A DNA stretch of 64,000 bases. Source: Streptococcus shenyangsis (GTDB lineage: Bacteria > Bacillota > Bacilli > Lactobacillales > Streptococcaceae). Both the position numbers and the translations under genes were made by a program. Shown here piece after piece: positions 49,749-58,800 of the stretch (position 1 is its first letter; each line of letters begins with the position of its first letter). The notes beneath the pieces are model-generated. The model saw only the letters and a list, made by a program, of their open reading frames with translations, did no database searches and was not told the DNA's origin. Location of the stretch: positions 1 through 64,000 of the forward strand of contig NZ_VFSH01000003.1 in assembly GCF_006385785.1 (NCBI RefSeq), given 5' to 3'.

Positions 49749-50006
49749 ATGTTCAAAGATTTTATCCAATCTATTTATGAAAAAGTTTATATTATCAATT
49801 TTGATAAATGTTCTCAAATACCTTGTTTAACTAATGAGGAGATGAAAAAACTTGGGAAATGGTATGTCTCTACTGGTAAAGAATGGATTTGTCATTCAGA
49901 CTATGAGCTGGAAGAATTTAAAAATATCTTTTTAAATTTTATCAGTCCTGAAGAACGGGATAATATCTCCTTTGATTCAGATTTTATGCCGTTTCAACAA
50001 TCATAA
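49749..50006 (+). CDS. Small hypothetical protein (85 aa)
   Basis: An 85-residue acidic, non-membrane protein (FKDFIQSIYEKVYIINFD, CSQIPCLTNEEMKKLGKWY, CHSDYELEEFKNIFLNF) with four Cys but no known motif. It starts 43 bp after lacG, behind GTGAGG, and ends before a bidirectional terminator, so it may be the last gene of the lac transcript. I do not recognise a family. Confidence 0.55.
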   Translation: MFKDFIQSIYEKVYIINFDKCSQIPCLTNEEMKKLGKWYVSTGKEWICHSDYELEEFKNIFLNFISPEERDNISFDSDFMPFQQS

Positions 50007-50042
50007 AGAATCTAGAAAACTCTTTGTAAAAATCTTCATCCA

Positions 50043-50089
50043 AAAATGCGTCATATCAAGATTCTTATTTTCTTGATATGACGCATTTT
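50043..50089. terminator. Bidirectional terminator between the 85-aa gene and lacR
   Basis: AAAATGCGTCATATCAAG (50043-50060) and its exact complement (50072-50089) form an 18-bp perfect stem, with T-rich sequence on both sides. It ends the lac operon on the plus strand and lacR on the minus strand. Confidence 0.85.
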
Positions 50090-50109
50090 ATTTTTATTAA
50101 TCCTCAGTT

Positions 50110-50877
50110 TTATGGTTTAGAAAGAATAATTTTTGTTTGTTTTGAAAGTTGTTCAAACGTTTCTTTGCTCAGTTTAGAATCTGAAACGATGGTATCAATA
50201 TCAGAGATATTGTAGAAGGTATAAAAATCAAATTTATTGAACTTACTATTGTCAGCTAGTAAGTATTTTTTATTGGAATTGTTGAGGGCGATACGTTGTG
50301 ATTCACCTTCCTCTTCACTAAAGGTCGCAATCGCATTGTCCTGAATACCATTACAGCTAACGAAAGCTTTAGAAAATTGAAGATTGGCTAAGTTTTGCAA
50401 GGTTAGTGTTCCCACAAATGCTCCAGTGATAGAGCGATAGTTTCCACCGATTAAAATCAAATCTGTTAGTTTTCGTTCGTTTAAGATGAGAAAGACTGGT
50501 AAACTGTTTGTTACAACACGAATATTATCAATTGGAAGTTCACGGGCAAAAGATTCTAAGGTGGTACCAGGGCCGATAAAAATAGTTTCACCCTCATCAA
50601 TTAAATGGCCTGCAAAACGACTAATTTCTTGTTTTTCTGCAATCTGTAAGCTTTGTTTTTCAATATTGGAACGTTCATTGTTTAAAATGGAGCCTGTGCG
50701 AATTTTTTCAGCTCCCCCGTGCACTCGAACCAGTAGATCTTTGTCTGCTAACTCTTGCAAGTAGCGTCTAGCAGTCATATCTGATACATCCAAGCGAGTC
50801 ATGATTTCTTTTACAGTAATAGTTCCCTTTGTATTTACCGTTTCTAGAATATTATCTAGTTTTTCCTGCTTTAACAT
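50110..50877 (-). CDS. lacR: Lactose operon repressor LacR, DeoR family
   Basis: The 255-residue DeoR regulator has the helix-turn-helix (LKQEKLDNILETVNTKGTITVKEIMTRL, DMTARRYLQELADKDLLVRVHGGAEK) and a C-terminal sugar-phosphate sensor (IFIGPGTTLESFA, VVTNSLPVFLIL, LIGGNYRSITGAFVG). In streptococci, LacR binds lac promoters and is released by tagatose-6-phosphate. I start at ATG 50877 (MLKQEKLDN), as GAGGTG is then properly placed. It lies next to the lac operon, convergent with it, and is the best candidate to bind the TGTTTGT sites. Confidence 0.9.
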   Translation of the reverse strand: MLKQEKLDNILETVNTKGTITVKEIMTRLDVSDMTARRYLQELADKDLLVRVHGGAEKIRTGSILNNERSNIEKQSLQIAEKQEISRFAGHLIDEGETIFIGPGTTLESFARELPIDNIRVVTNSLPVFLILNERKLTDLILIGGNYRSITGAFVGTLTLQNLANLQFSKAFVSCNGIQDNAIATFSEEEGESQRIALNNSNKKYLLADNSKFNKFDFYTFYNISDIDTIVSDSKLSKETFEQLSKQTKIILSKP

Positions 50878-50897
50878 CGTTATCACCTCTATTTCTA

Positions 50898-50926
50898 TTA
50901 CTATTTTATCATAAAGTGTTCAATCA
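50898..50926 (-). promoter_or_regulatory. lacR promoter
   Basis: On the minus strand TTGATT, a 17-bp spacer and TAAAAT, about 20 bp upstream of the lacR ribosome site. Its placement shows that lacR has its own promoter downstream of the nrdF terminator. Confidence 0.5.
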
Positions 50927-50959
50927 ATCAATTTAAAAAACAAAAGAAAACAAAAACAA

Positions 50960-50995
50960 AAATATCATGGTTGTTTTAAACAAACCATGATATTT
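50960..50995 (-). terminator. Terminator of nrdF
   Basis: AAATATCATGGTT (50960-50972) and AACCATGATATTT (50983-50995) form a 13-bp perfect stem; on the minus strand the 3' side runs into TTGTTTTTGTTTTC. Probably ends nrdHEF before lacR. Confidence 0.8.
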
Positions 50996-51019
50996 GTTAT
51001 CAGTTCTGGGATAATTGAA

Positions 51020-51982
51020 TTAGTCCAAACCGTAGTTGTAGTCATCGTCTTGCATGGCTTCAACTTCGCCAAGAAGGTAACCATTTCCGACTTGAGAGAA
51101 GAAGTCGTGGTTGGAAGTTCCTGTTGAAATACCGTTCATAACGATTGGGTTGACATCATCAGCTGAGTCTGGGAAGAGTGGATCTTGTCCCAGGTTCATG
51201 AGTGCCTTGTTAGCATTGTAGCGAAGGAAGGTTTTGACTTCTTCCGTCCAACCAACACCGTCATAGAGGCTTTCTGTATAGCCTTCTTCGTTCTCGTAGA
51301 GAGTGTAGAGCAGATCGTACATCCATTCTTTTAGCTTTTCTTGCTCTTCTTCAGGCAATTCATTGAAACCAAGTTGGAATTTATAACCAATGTAAGTTCC
51401 GTGAACAGACTCATCTCGGATAATCAGTTTGATGATTTCCGCAACGTTGGCTAGCTTGTTGTTACCGAGATAGTAGAGGGGAGTGAAGAAACCAGAGTAG
51501 AAGAGGAAGGTTTCGAGGAAGACGCTGGCAACTTTCTTTTCAAGTGGGCTACCGTTTAGGTAGATTTCGTTGACAATCTCAGCCTTCTTTTGTAGGTAAG
51601 GATTGGTATTGGTCCATTCGAAAATGTCTTCAATCTCAGCCTTAGTATTCAAGGTAGAAAAGATTGATGAGTAAGATTTTGCGTGGACAGATTCCATAAA
51701 TTGGATGTTATTGAAAACAGCTTCCTCATGTGGTGTACGGATGTCTCCACGAAGGGCTTGCACCCCAGTTTCAGATTGCATAGTGTCGAGAAGGGTTAAA
51801 CCACCAAAGACTTTTCCGACCAAGTCTTTCTCTTTGTTAGATAGCTTTCTCCAGTCATCCAAGTCGTTTGACAAGGGAATACGTGTATCGAGCCAGAATT
51901 GCTCTGTTAGTTTTTCCCAAGTTGATTTGTCGATGACATCTTCGATGGCATTCCAGTTAATGGCTTTGTAGTAAGTTTCCAT
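51020..51982 (-). CDS. nrdF: Class Ib ribonucleotide reductase beta subunit NrdF
   Basis: NrdF holds the dimetal (Mn or Fe) tyrosyl radical that starts nucleotide reduction. The 320-residue protein has the NrdF start YKAINWNAIEDVIDKSTWEKLTEQFW in outline (key AINWN), metal ligands in LDTMQSETGV, QFMESVHAKSYSSIF and IIRDESVHGTYIGYK, and the C-terminal tail ending DDDYNYGLD for binding NrdE. It follows nrdE at a distance of 194 bp that contains a hairpin and a possible promoter. No nrdI is next to it. Confidence 0.95.
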   Translation of the reverse strand: METYYKAINWNAIEDVIDKSTWEKLTEQFWLDTRIPLSNDLDDWRKLSNKEKDLVGKVFGGLTLLDTMQSETGVQALRGDIRTPHEEAVFNNIQFMESVHAKSYSSIFSTLNTKAEIEDIFEWTNTNPYLQKKAEIVNEIYLNGSPLEKKVASVFLETFLFYSGFFTPLYYLGNNKLANVAEIIKLIIRDESVHGTYIGYKFQLGFNELPEEEQEKLKEWMYDLLYTLYENEEGYTESLYDGVGWTEEVKTFLRYNANKALMNLGQDPLFPDSADDVNPIVMNGISTGTSNHDFFSQVGNGYLLGEVEAMQDDDYNYGLD

Positions 51983-52176
51983 TTAAAATCTCTTTCTGTA
52001 TGTAATAATGCGATTATCGGATCATCTCTATTTTATCATAGTCTGAGAAGAGTATCGCACAAAAAGTCGGAAGACCGACTTTTTAGTTTTTCATAGTATT
52101 TAAGATACTTATCAAGTTTTATCTGGCGAGTAACTTAATCAGTAATCTGAGGAAATTTAGTTGGCTCAGATTAGAA
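51983..52176 (-). other. nrdE-nrdF gap with terminator and promoter
   Basis: On the minus strand a hairpin AAAAGTCGG-TCTT-CCGACTTTT (52084-52062) with T run follows nrdE. Then comes TATGATAAAAT (near 52030), a possible -10 for nrdF. NrdF may thus be made both by read-through and from its own promoter. Confidence 0.6.
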
Positions 52177-54336
52177 CTAAATCACACAGCTTTCACATTG
52201 GTTAGCACCGACTTCTCCACCATCATCGGTAAAGGTACGGACGTAGTAGATAGACTTGATACCCTTGTTAAAGGCATAGTTACGAAGGATAGACAAGTCA
52301 CGTGTCGTTTGTTTGTTTTCTTTCTTCCATTCGTAAAGACCTTTTGGAATGTCACTACGCATGAAGAGAGTGAGTGAAAGTCCTTGGTCCACGTGCTCTG
52401 TTGCAGCAGCGTAAACATCAATCACTTTACGCATATCCATGTCGTAAGCAGAAGTGTAGTATGGAATGGTTTCTGTTGACAAGCCAGCAGCTGGGTAGTA
52501 GATTTTACCAATTTTCTTCTCTTGACGTTCTTCGATACGTTGTGTAATCGGGTGAATAGAAGCAGAAACGTCATTGATGTAACTGATCGAACCATTTGGC
52601 GCTACAGCAAGGCGGTTTTGGTGGTAAAGACCATCTGCTTGAACCTTGTCGCGAAGTTCAGCCCAGTCAGCAGCACTTGGGATAAAGACATCTTTGAAAA
52701 GTTCTTTAACACGGTCTGATTTTGGAACAAACTCTCCTGTAATATACTTGTCAAAGTAGCTTCCCTTAGCATAGTCTGATTTTTCAAAGTTATGGAAGGT
52801 AATACCACGTTCACGCGCGATATTGTTTGATTCTACCAAGGTCCAGTAGTTCATAAGCATAAAGTAGATGCTTGTAAATTCAACAGACTCAGGTGACCCA
52901 TATTCAATCAGTTGTTGTGCAAGGTAGCTGTGAAGTCCCATAGCACCAAGACCGAAGGTGTGGGCTTGGCTATTTCCATGATCAATCGTAGGTACAGCTA
53001 CGATGTGCGAACTATCTGTAACGAAAGTTAAAGCACGAACCATAGCACGGATAGAGCGACCAAAGTCAGGTGAAGTCATCATATTGACCACGTTGGTTGA
53101 ACCAAGGTTACATGAAATGTCTGTTCCCATTTGAAGGAATTCTTGAGCATCGTTGATCAAGCTTGGTTCTTGGACTTGAAGAATCTCAGAACACAAGTTA
53201 CTCATGATAATCTTACCATCAACAGGATTTGCACGGTTAGCCGTATCAATGTTGACTACATAAGGGTAGCCAGACTCTTGTTGTAATTTAGAGATTTCAG
53301 TTTCCAAATCACGCGCCTTGATTTTTGTCTTGCGGATATTTGGATTTGCGACCAATTCATCGTATTTTTCAGTTATATCGATGTAGTTAAATGGCACACC
53401 GTATTCAAGCTCTACAGAGTATGGGCTGAAGAGGTACATTTCTTCATTTTTACGAGCCAATTCGTAGAATTTATCAGGTACTACAACACCAAGTGACAAA
53501 GTCTTTACACGAACTTTTTCATCAGCGTTTTCTTTCTTAGTTGAAAGAAAGGCGATGATATCTGGGTGAAAGACATTGAGGTAAACAACTCCAGCACCTT
53601 GACGTTGACCCAATTGGTTGGAGTAAGAGAAGCTGTCTTCGAAGAGTTTCATGACTGGTACGACCCCAGAAGCTGCTCCTTCATAACCCTTGATAGGAGC
53701 ACCAGCTTCACGAAGGTTACTGAGGGTAATTCCCACACCACCACCGATACGTGAAAGTTGAAGAGCTGAGTTGATAGAACGTCCGATAGAGTTCATATCA
53801 TCCGTTACTTGGATCAGGAAGCAAGATACTAACTCCCCACGACGAGCACGACCAGCATTCAAGAAGGAAGGGGTAGCCGGTTGGTAGCGTTGGTGGATGA
53901 TTTCATTGGCAATATCGATTGCAACAGCTTCATTCCCATCAGCGAAATAAAGGGCGTTAAAGAAGACACGGTCTTCCATACTTTCAAGATAATATTCACC
54001 GTCATTAGTCTTTAAGGCGTATTGATTGTAAAACTTATAAGCTGCCATGAAAGACTTAAATTGGAAGTTTTGGTCTTTGATAAATTGTGACAATTCTTCC
54101 AAAAATTCTGGACGGTATTTCTTGATAAAGGCTGTTTCGATGTAGTTGTGTTCAATGAGGTAGTTAATTTTATCTTTGATTGAATCAAAAACCATAGTGT
54201 TTGGAACTACATTTTCTTTAAAGAAGGCATCCAAAGCTTCTTTATCTTTATGAAGCATGATTTGTCCATTAACAGGACGGTTGATTTCGTTATTGAGACG
54301 GAAGTAAGTTACGTCCTCAAGATGTTTTAATCCCAT
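52177..54336 (-). CDS. nrdE: Class Ib ribonucleotide reductase alpha subunit NrdE
   Basis: NrdE reduces ribonucleoside diphosphates to deoxyribonucleotides. The 719-residue protein has the N-terminal Cys (ARRGELVSCFLIQV), the active-site Cys/Asn/Glu loop (MSNLCSEILQVQEPS), the radical-transfer Tyr pair near the C-terminus and the redox tail NQCESCVI, which is reduced by NrdH. It lacks the ATP-cone of class Ia enzymes, as expected. It is 80 bp after nrdH in the same direction. Confidence 0.96.
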   Translation of the reverse strand: MGLKHLEDVTYFRLNNEINRPVNGQIMLHKDKEALDAFFKENVVPNTMVFDSIKDKINYLIEHNYIETAFIKKYRPEFLEELSQFIKDQNFQFKSFMAAYKFYNQYALKTNDGEYYLESMEDRVFFNALYFADGNEAVAIDIANEIIHQRYQPATPSFLNAGRARRGELVSCFLIQVTDDMNSIGRSINSALQLSRIGGGVGITLSNLREAGAPIKGYEGAASGVVPVMKLFEDSFSYSNQLGQRQGAGVVYLNVFHPDIIAFLSTKKENADEKVRVKTLSLGVVVPDKFYELARKNEEMYLFSPYSVELEYGVPFNYIDITEKYDELVANPNIRKTKIKARDLETEISKLQQESGYPYVVNIDTANRANPVDGKIIMSNLCSEILQVQEPSLINDAQEFLQMGTDISCNLGSTNVVNMMTSPDFGRSIRAMVRALTFVTDSSHIVAVPTIDHGNSQAHTFGLGAMGLHSYLAQQLIEYGSPESVEFTSIYFMLMNYWTLVESNNIARERGITFHNFEKSDYAKGSYFDKYITGEFVPKSDRVKELFKDVFIPSAADWAELRDKVQADGLYHQNRLAVAPNGSISYINDVSASIHPITQRIEERQEKKIGKIYYPAAGLSTETIPYYTSAYDMDMRKVIDVYAAATEHVDQGLSLTLFMRSDIPKGLYEWKKENKQTTRDLSILRNYAFNKGIKSIYYVRTFTDDGGEVGANQCESCVI

Positions 54337-54416
54337 AAAATTTCCCTTATCTAATTACAAAAGAAAGGCTTCTAAGTTAGCCCTAGAAGCAGTTTCTTCT
54401 GGTTGATGTACTAAGA

Positions 54417-54635
54417 TTATGCTAATTGTTTCAGTTTTCCTGGCTGGAAACCTGAAAAGACTTCAGTTGGTGTTTGGATAACAGGAGCTGCGCTGAAACC
54501 GAGCTCTTTAACTTGATCGATGTACTCAGGTTGCTCATCAAGATTGATTTCACGATAAGCGACATTATTACTGTCCAAGAAACGTTTGGTCATTTTACAT
54601 TGGACACAGTTGTTTTTAGAATAAACGGTTACCAT
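54417..54635 (-). CDS. nrdH: Glutaredoxin-like NrdH redoxin
   Basis: The 72-residue thioredoxin-fold protein has the redox pair in CVQCKMTKRFLD (Cys11 and Cys14), FSAAPVIQ with the cis-Pro, and the C-terminal FSGFQPGKLKQL. It gives electrons to NrdE. GAGGAG precedes ATG 54635. First gene of nrdHEF, driven by the promoter and NrdR-like boxes upstream. Confidence 0.95.
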   Translation of the reverse strand: MVTVYSKNNCVQCKMTKRFLDSNNVAYREINLDEQPEYIDQVKELGFSAAPVIQTPTEVFSGFQPGKLKQLA

Positions 54636-54670
54636 TGTGTAACTCCTCTTTCAAAATAGATTACTTTCTT

Positions 54671-54698
54671 AGTATATCAGAAAATAAATTTTTGTCAA
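54671..54698 (-). promoter_or_regulatory. nrdHEF promoter
   Basis: On the minus strand TTGACA (54698-54693), a 16-bp spacer and TATACT (54676-54671), a strong sigma-A promoter about 36 bp before the nrdH start. Confidence 0.75.
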
Positions 54699-54747
54699 TG
54701 ATTTAAAACTAAATATAGTGGTCTGTTTTTCTAGTCAAGCTCACAAA

Positions 54748-54825
54748 ACACAATATGTAGTGTTTGTTTTATAAAACAGCAATGATTATCCTATAAATCG
54801 TTTTTAAAGAAACTATATCCTGTGT
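54748..54825. promoter_or_regulatory. Two NrdR-box-like sites, 62 bp apart
   Basis: ACACAATATGTAGTGT (54748-54763) and AAACTATATCCTGTGT (54810-54825) both fit the NrdR box (near ACACWATATNNNGTGT). Their spacing of 62 bp is about six helical turns, twice the usual 31. They lie upstream of the nrdHEF -35 and between it and the ptsH promoter. NrdR, when loaded with dATP/ATP, represses nrd genes. Confidence 0.68.
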
Positions 54826-54895
54826 TTTGTTACATAAGATAGAAGATTTTCTGCAAGTTATCTGAAAAGGAAATCGAATAAATCCCATAAAATAC

Positions 54896-54924
54896 TTGAA
54901 AAAAATCCTAGAAGATGATATAAT
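54896..54924 (+). promoter_or_regulatory. ptsHI promoter
   Basis: TTGAAA (54896-54901), a 17-bp spacer and TATAAT (54919-54924). The leader is about 55 nt and ends with AAGGAGAG before ATG 54987. Confidence 0.75.
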
Positions 54925-54986
54925 ACCAAATTGTAAGGGTTATCAAATATAACTCAAAAAAGAAAGAACAAAAGGAGAGTCAAACT

Positions 54987-55250
54987 ATGGCTTCTAAAGA
55001 TTTCCACGTAGTGGCAGAAACAGGTATTCACGCACGTCCAGCAACATTGTTGGTACAAACTGCTAGCAAATTTGCTTCAGATATCACTCTTGAGTACAAA
55101 GGTAAATCAGTTAACCTTAAATCAATCATGGGTGTTATGAGTCTTGGTGTTGGCCAAGGTGCTGACGTAACGATCTCAGCTGAAGGTGCAGACGCAGATG
55201 ACGCTATCGCTGCAATCTCAGAAACAATGGAAAAAGAAGGATTGGCATAA
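54987..55250 (+). CDS. ptsH: PTS phosphocarrier HPr
   Basis: The 87-residue HPr carries phosphate at His15 ([12 protein letters not shown]) from enzyme I to the sugar permeases. Ser46 ([12 protein letters not shown]) is the target of HPr kinase; HPr-Ser-P is the co-repressor of CcpA at cre sites. Both sites are intact. It feeds FruA, the Gat-type permease, LacF and DhaM encoded in this window. ptsI follows after 5 bp. Confidence 0.97.
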   Translation: MASKDFHVVAETGIHARPATLLVQTASKFASDITLEYKGKSVNLKSIMGVMSLGVGQGADVTISAEGADADDAIAAISETMEKEGLA

Positions 55251-55255
55251 GGAAA

Positions 55256-56989
55256 ATGACAGAAATGCTTAAAGGAATCGCAGCATCTGACGGTGTTGCA
55301 GTTGCAAAAGCATATCTACTCGTTCAACCGGATTTGTCATTCGAGACTGTTTCAGTCGAAGATACAAACGCAGAAGAGGCTCGTTTGGATGTTGCTCTTG
55401 AAGCTTCTCAAAACGAGCTTTCTCTTATCCGCGAGAAAGCTGTAGGTACGCTAGGTGAGGAAGCGGCTCAAGTTTTTGACGCTCATTTGATGGTTCTTTC
55501 TGACCCAGAATTGATTGGTCAGATTAAAGAAACAATCCGTGCTAAGAAAGTTAATGCTGAAGCAGGTCTTAAAGAAGTGACTGACATGTTCATCACTATC
55601 TTTGAAGGCATGGAGGACAACCCATACATGCAAGAACGTGCAGCGGATATCCGCGACGTGACAAAACGTGTATTGGCAAACCTTCTTGGTAAAAAATTGC
55701 CAAACCCAGCATCTATTAACGAAGAAGTAATCGTGATTGCACATGACTTGACACCATCTGATACAGCTCAATTGGACAAAAACTTTGTAAAAGCTTTTGT
55801 AACTAACATCGGTGGACGTACAAGCCATTCAGCTATCATGGCGCGTACACTTGAAATTGCAGCTGTATTGGGAACAAATAACATCACTGAAGTAGTGAAA
55901 GACGGCGATATCCTTGCCGTTAACGGAATTACTGGTGAAGTGATTATCAACCCAACAGATGAACAAGCGACGGAATTTAAAGCAGCTTGTGAAGCTTATG
56001 CTAAACAAAAAGCTGAATGGGCACTTTTGAAAGATGCTCAAACAGTGACTGCTGACGGTAAACACTTCGAGTTGGCAGCTAACATCGGTACTCCAAAAGA
56101 CGTTGAAGGTGTTAACAACAACGGTGCAGAAGCTGTTGGGCTTTACCGTACAGAGTTCTTGTACATGGATTCTCAAGACTTCCCAACTGAAGATGAGCAG
56201 TATGAAGCATACAAGGCTGTTCTTGAGGGAATGAATGGTAAACCAGTGGTTGTTCGTACTATGGACATCGGTGGAGATAAGGAACTTCCTTACTTTGATA
56301 TGCCACACGAAATGAACCCATTCCTTGGATTCCGTGCCCTTCGTATCTCTATTTCTGAAACTGGAGATGCAATGTTCCGTACACAAATCCGTGCCCTTCT
56401 TCGTGCTTCTGTTCATGGTCAATTGCGTATCATGTTCCCAATGGTTGCCCTTTTGAAAGAATTCCGTGCAGCTAAAGCAGTTTATGAAGAAGAAAAAGCA
56501 AACCTTCTTTCTGAAGGAGTTGCAGTTGCGGATGATATCCAAGTTGGTATCATGATTGAAATCCCTGCAGCAGCAATGCTTGCAGACCAATTTGCAAAAG
56601 AAGTAGACTTCATGTCAATTGGTACAAACGACTTGATCCAATACTCAATGGCAGCAGACCGTATGAACGAGCAAGTTTCATACCTTTACCAACCATATAA
56701 CCCATCAATCCTTCGCTTGATTAACAACGTTATCAAGGCAGCTCACGCTGAAGGTAAATGGGCTGGTATGTGTGGTGAGATGGCTGGCGATCAAAAAGCT
56801 GTTCCACTTCTTGTCGGAATGGGCTTGGATGAATTCTCTATGTCAGCAACATCTGTACTCCGTACACGTAGCTTGATGAAGAAATTGGATACTGCTAAGA
56901 TGGAAGAGTACGCTAACCGTGCCCTTACAGAGTGTTCAACAATGGAAGAAGTACTTGAACTTCAAAAAGAATACGTTAACTTTGATTAA
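55256..56989 (+). CDS. ptsI: PTS enzyme I
   Basis: Enzyme I takes phosphate from phosphoenolpyruvate and gives it to HPr. The 577-residue protein has the N-terminal HPr-binding part, the phospho-His191 in [16 protein letters not shown], and the C-terminal PEP barrel ([70 protein letters not shown] with the catalytic Cys). It starts 5 bp after ptsH behind AAGGAAA. Strong codon bias implies high expression. Confidence 0.97.
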   Translation: MTEMLKGIAASDGVAVAKAYLLVQPDLSFETVSVEDTNAEEARLDVALEASQNELSLIREKAVGTLGEEAAQVFDAHLMVLSDPELIGQIKETIRAKKVNAEAGLKEVTDMFITIFEGMEDNPYMQERAADIRDVTKRVLANLLGKKLPNPASINEEVIVIAHDLTPSDTAQLDKNFVKAFVTNIGGRTSHSAIMARTLEIAAVLGTNNITEVVKDGDILAVNGITGEVIINPTDEQATEFKAACEAYAKQKAEWALLKDAQTVTADGKHFELAANIGTPKDVEGVNNNGAEAVGLYRTEFLYMDSQDFPTEDEQYEAYKAVLEGMNGKPVVVRTMDIGGDKELPYFDMPHEMNPFLGFRALRISISETGDAMFRTQIRALLRASVHGQLRIMFPMVALLKEFRAAKAVYEEEKANLLSEGVAVADDIQVGIMIEIPAAAMLADQFAKEVDFMSIGTNDLIQYSMAADRMNEQVSYLYQPYNPSILRLINNVIKAAHAEGKWAGMCGEMAGDQKAVPLLVGMGLDEFSMSATSVLRTRSLMKKLDTAKMEEYANRALTECSTMEEVLELQKEYVNFD

Positions 56990-56996
56990 TGTCATT

Positions 56997-57026
56997 AACC
57001 TTGTAACCTAGTTGCAAGGTTTTTTG
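56997..57026 (+). terminator. Terminator of ptsHI
   Basis: AACCTTGTAACC-TA-GTTGCAAGGTT followed by TTTTGAC. A near-perfect stem with a T run. Confidence 0.75.
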
Positions 57027-57122
57027 ACGCATTTTGGAAAAGTATGCTCTTATAAAGTCCACTTTTCAATGAGTCAGAGGCATGATATAATAGGGGGAAA
57101 CAAATAGAATAAGAGAGAAACC

Positions 57123-57618
57123 ATGTCTAAAGAAATTGATATTGAGTACTACCACCAGCTAGCCTTGCAAAAGCAGAAGGAGCACCGTAAAATTTTAGCA
57201 AATCTAAAGAAAAAAACCACCAAAAAATCTAGATAAGATAGCTCAACAGATTCACCAAGAAGTCTTTGAGGAGATTGATTGCACTGCCTGTGCTAACTGT
57301 TGTAAGACTTTGGGTCCCGACTTCAAGGAAGCGGATATTACACGAATTGCCAAGTATTTTAAGATGAAATTACCAGCTTTTGAAGCTGAATTTCTTCAGG
57401 TAGATGAAGATGGGGATAAGATTTTCAAATCCATGCCCTGTCCATTTTTAGGAGGAGATAACCTCTGTTCCATTTATGACGTTCGTCCAAAGGCCTGCCG
57501 AGAGTTCCCCCATACAGACCGTAAAAAGATCCATCAAATCAACCATTTGACGATTAAGAATACCTTGACCTGTCCAGCAGCCTATCTCTTTGTTGAGAAA
57601 TTAAAGGATAAGTTATAG
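57123..57618 (+). pseudogene. YkgJ-like Cys-cluster protein, frameshifted at a run of A
   Basis: The start ATG 57123 (with an extended -10 TGATATAAT upstream and GAGAGAAA before it) opens MSKEIDIEYYHQLALQKQKE and runs to a stop at 57234-57236 after 37 codons. One A fewer in the seven-A run at 57210-57216 would join it to the next frame, NLDKIAQQIHQEVFEEIDCTACANCCKT in outline (key DCTACANCC). That frame then continues with CPFLGGDNLCSIYDVRPKACREFPHTD and TCPAAY to the stop at 57618. The Cys spacing is that of the YkgJ/UPF0153 family, which probably bind zinc or an Fe-S cluster, function unknown. It is a true frameshift, a slippage site or a read error. Confidence 0.8.
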
Positions 57619-57780
57619 AAGTTTACACCTCTAAATCTTGTACAAAGATTCTAGGGCGGAAGTATCTGATATCTGTTAGACTATAGATAGAATTGAGCAC
57701 GGCCTAAAAGCTGTGCGAAAAAGACAATTTTTCACTTTGCTTTTAACGACCTTTGTATCTTGTGGAGGTAAGAAGAAAAA

Positions 57781-58617
57781 ATGATGCATCAATTCAATCA
57801 AACCATGCATTATTTGGAGCAGCAGCTGACTGGAGAAGTGGATATGAAAAGATTTAAGCAGCTATCGGGCTATTCTTATCCTCTCTTTAGCAGACTCTTT
57901 TCCATCCTAGCAGATATGACCTTAGCAGAATACTTGCGCAATCGCCGGCTGTCAGAAGCAGTGACAGACTTGCGGGAAAGCTCTGAGAAAGTCATTGACA
58001 TAGCTCTAAAATATGGCTATGAATCTGCGGATGCTTTCAGCGCAGCCTTCAAGAAATTCCATGGGGCAACTCCCTCAGAAGTTCGAAATGGAAAATCTTA
58101 TCGGGTCTTTCCTAGACTTCAATTATCCTTAAAGATTACAGGAGGAAAGAACATGGATATCAAGATTCAAAAGAAACCTGCTTTTACCGTGGCAGGCGTC
58201 CTATTGGAAGCTATAGACAATAGCCAGTGCCCGTCTGCTTGGGAGCAGCTCTATGCAAATCATAGATTTGAAAGCCTAGAAAGTCTGGGTAATGGCCAAT
58301 CCTTTGGTGTCTGCTCGGATGTCAAGGAAGGTGAGATTATCAACTATATGGCTGGCTATGATGTGACGGATAAAGTAAAAGCAGAAGAACTGGGACTATC
58401 AATCAAAGACATCCCAGTAGCTGAGTATGCTATCGTACCAGTCAAAGGGGCTATACCAGCCAGCATCCACCATGCTTGGAAATATGTCTTGGAGGTCTTT
58501 TTCCCAGAAACTGGCTATCGCCACTCAGGAGCCCCAGACTTTGAAGTTTATTTCAAAGGAGATATGTCGTCCCCATACTACCAAATGGAACTCTGGATAC
58601 CAGTCATCAGGGACTAG
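57781..58617 (+). CDS. AraC-type regulator fused to a GyrI-like effector domain
   Basis: The 278-residue protein has an N-terminal AraC-type double helix-turn-helix (about 1-110; LAEYLRNRRLSEAVTDL, IDIALKYGYESADAFSAAFKKFHGATPSEVR) and a C-terminal GyrI-like/SOUL-type effector domain (about 125-278; MDIKIQKKPAFTVAGV, VPVKGAIPASIHHAWKYV, PDFEVYF, MELWIPV). This order matches Rob/YdeE/BltR-type multidrug-responsive regulators that bind hydrophobic compounds. GAGGTAAG precedes ATG 57781. No clear target gene adjoins it. Confidence 0.85.
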   Translation: MMHQFNQTMHYLEQQLTGEVDMKRFKQLSGYSYPLFSRLFSILADMTLAEYLRNRRLSEAVTDLRESSEKVIDIALKYGYESADAFSAAFKKFHGATPSEVRNGKSYRVFPRLQLSLKITGGKNMDIKIQKKPAFTVAGVLLEAIDNSQCPSAWEQLYANHRFESLESLGNGQSFGVCSDVKEGEIINYMAGYDVTDKVKAEELGLSIKDIPVAEYAIVPVKGAIPASIHHAWKYVLEVFFPETGYRHSGAPDFEVYFKGDMSSPYYQMELWIPVIRD

Positions 58618-58651
58618 ATCATTTTCTGATTTTTTATAAAGATGCAAATCC

Positions 58652-58684
58652 GACTCTGTAGAAAGAACCTCTACAGAGTCTTTT
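58652..58684 (+). terminator. Terminator after the AraC/GyrI-like gene
   Basis: GACTCTGTAGA-AAGAACC-TCTACAGAGTC followed by TTTTCTTG; 11-bp perfect stem. Confidence 0.85.
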
Positions 58685-58800
58685 CTTGTGGACATTCATT
58701 TCCGAAAAGCAGACATACCCTATTTTTTGTTTGGATTTTATGGGGTATGAGTAAAGTTATCTCGGTATAATAGTCTTATAGAAGATAAGGAGGCATGAAT

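Noticed and set aside
57310-57618. Separate 102-codon gene starting at TTG 57310
   Set aside because: The start cuts off the CTACANCC cluster required by the family; the frame clearly continues upstream and joins the 57123 start after a one-base shift.
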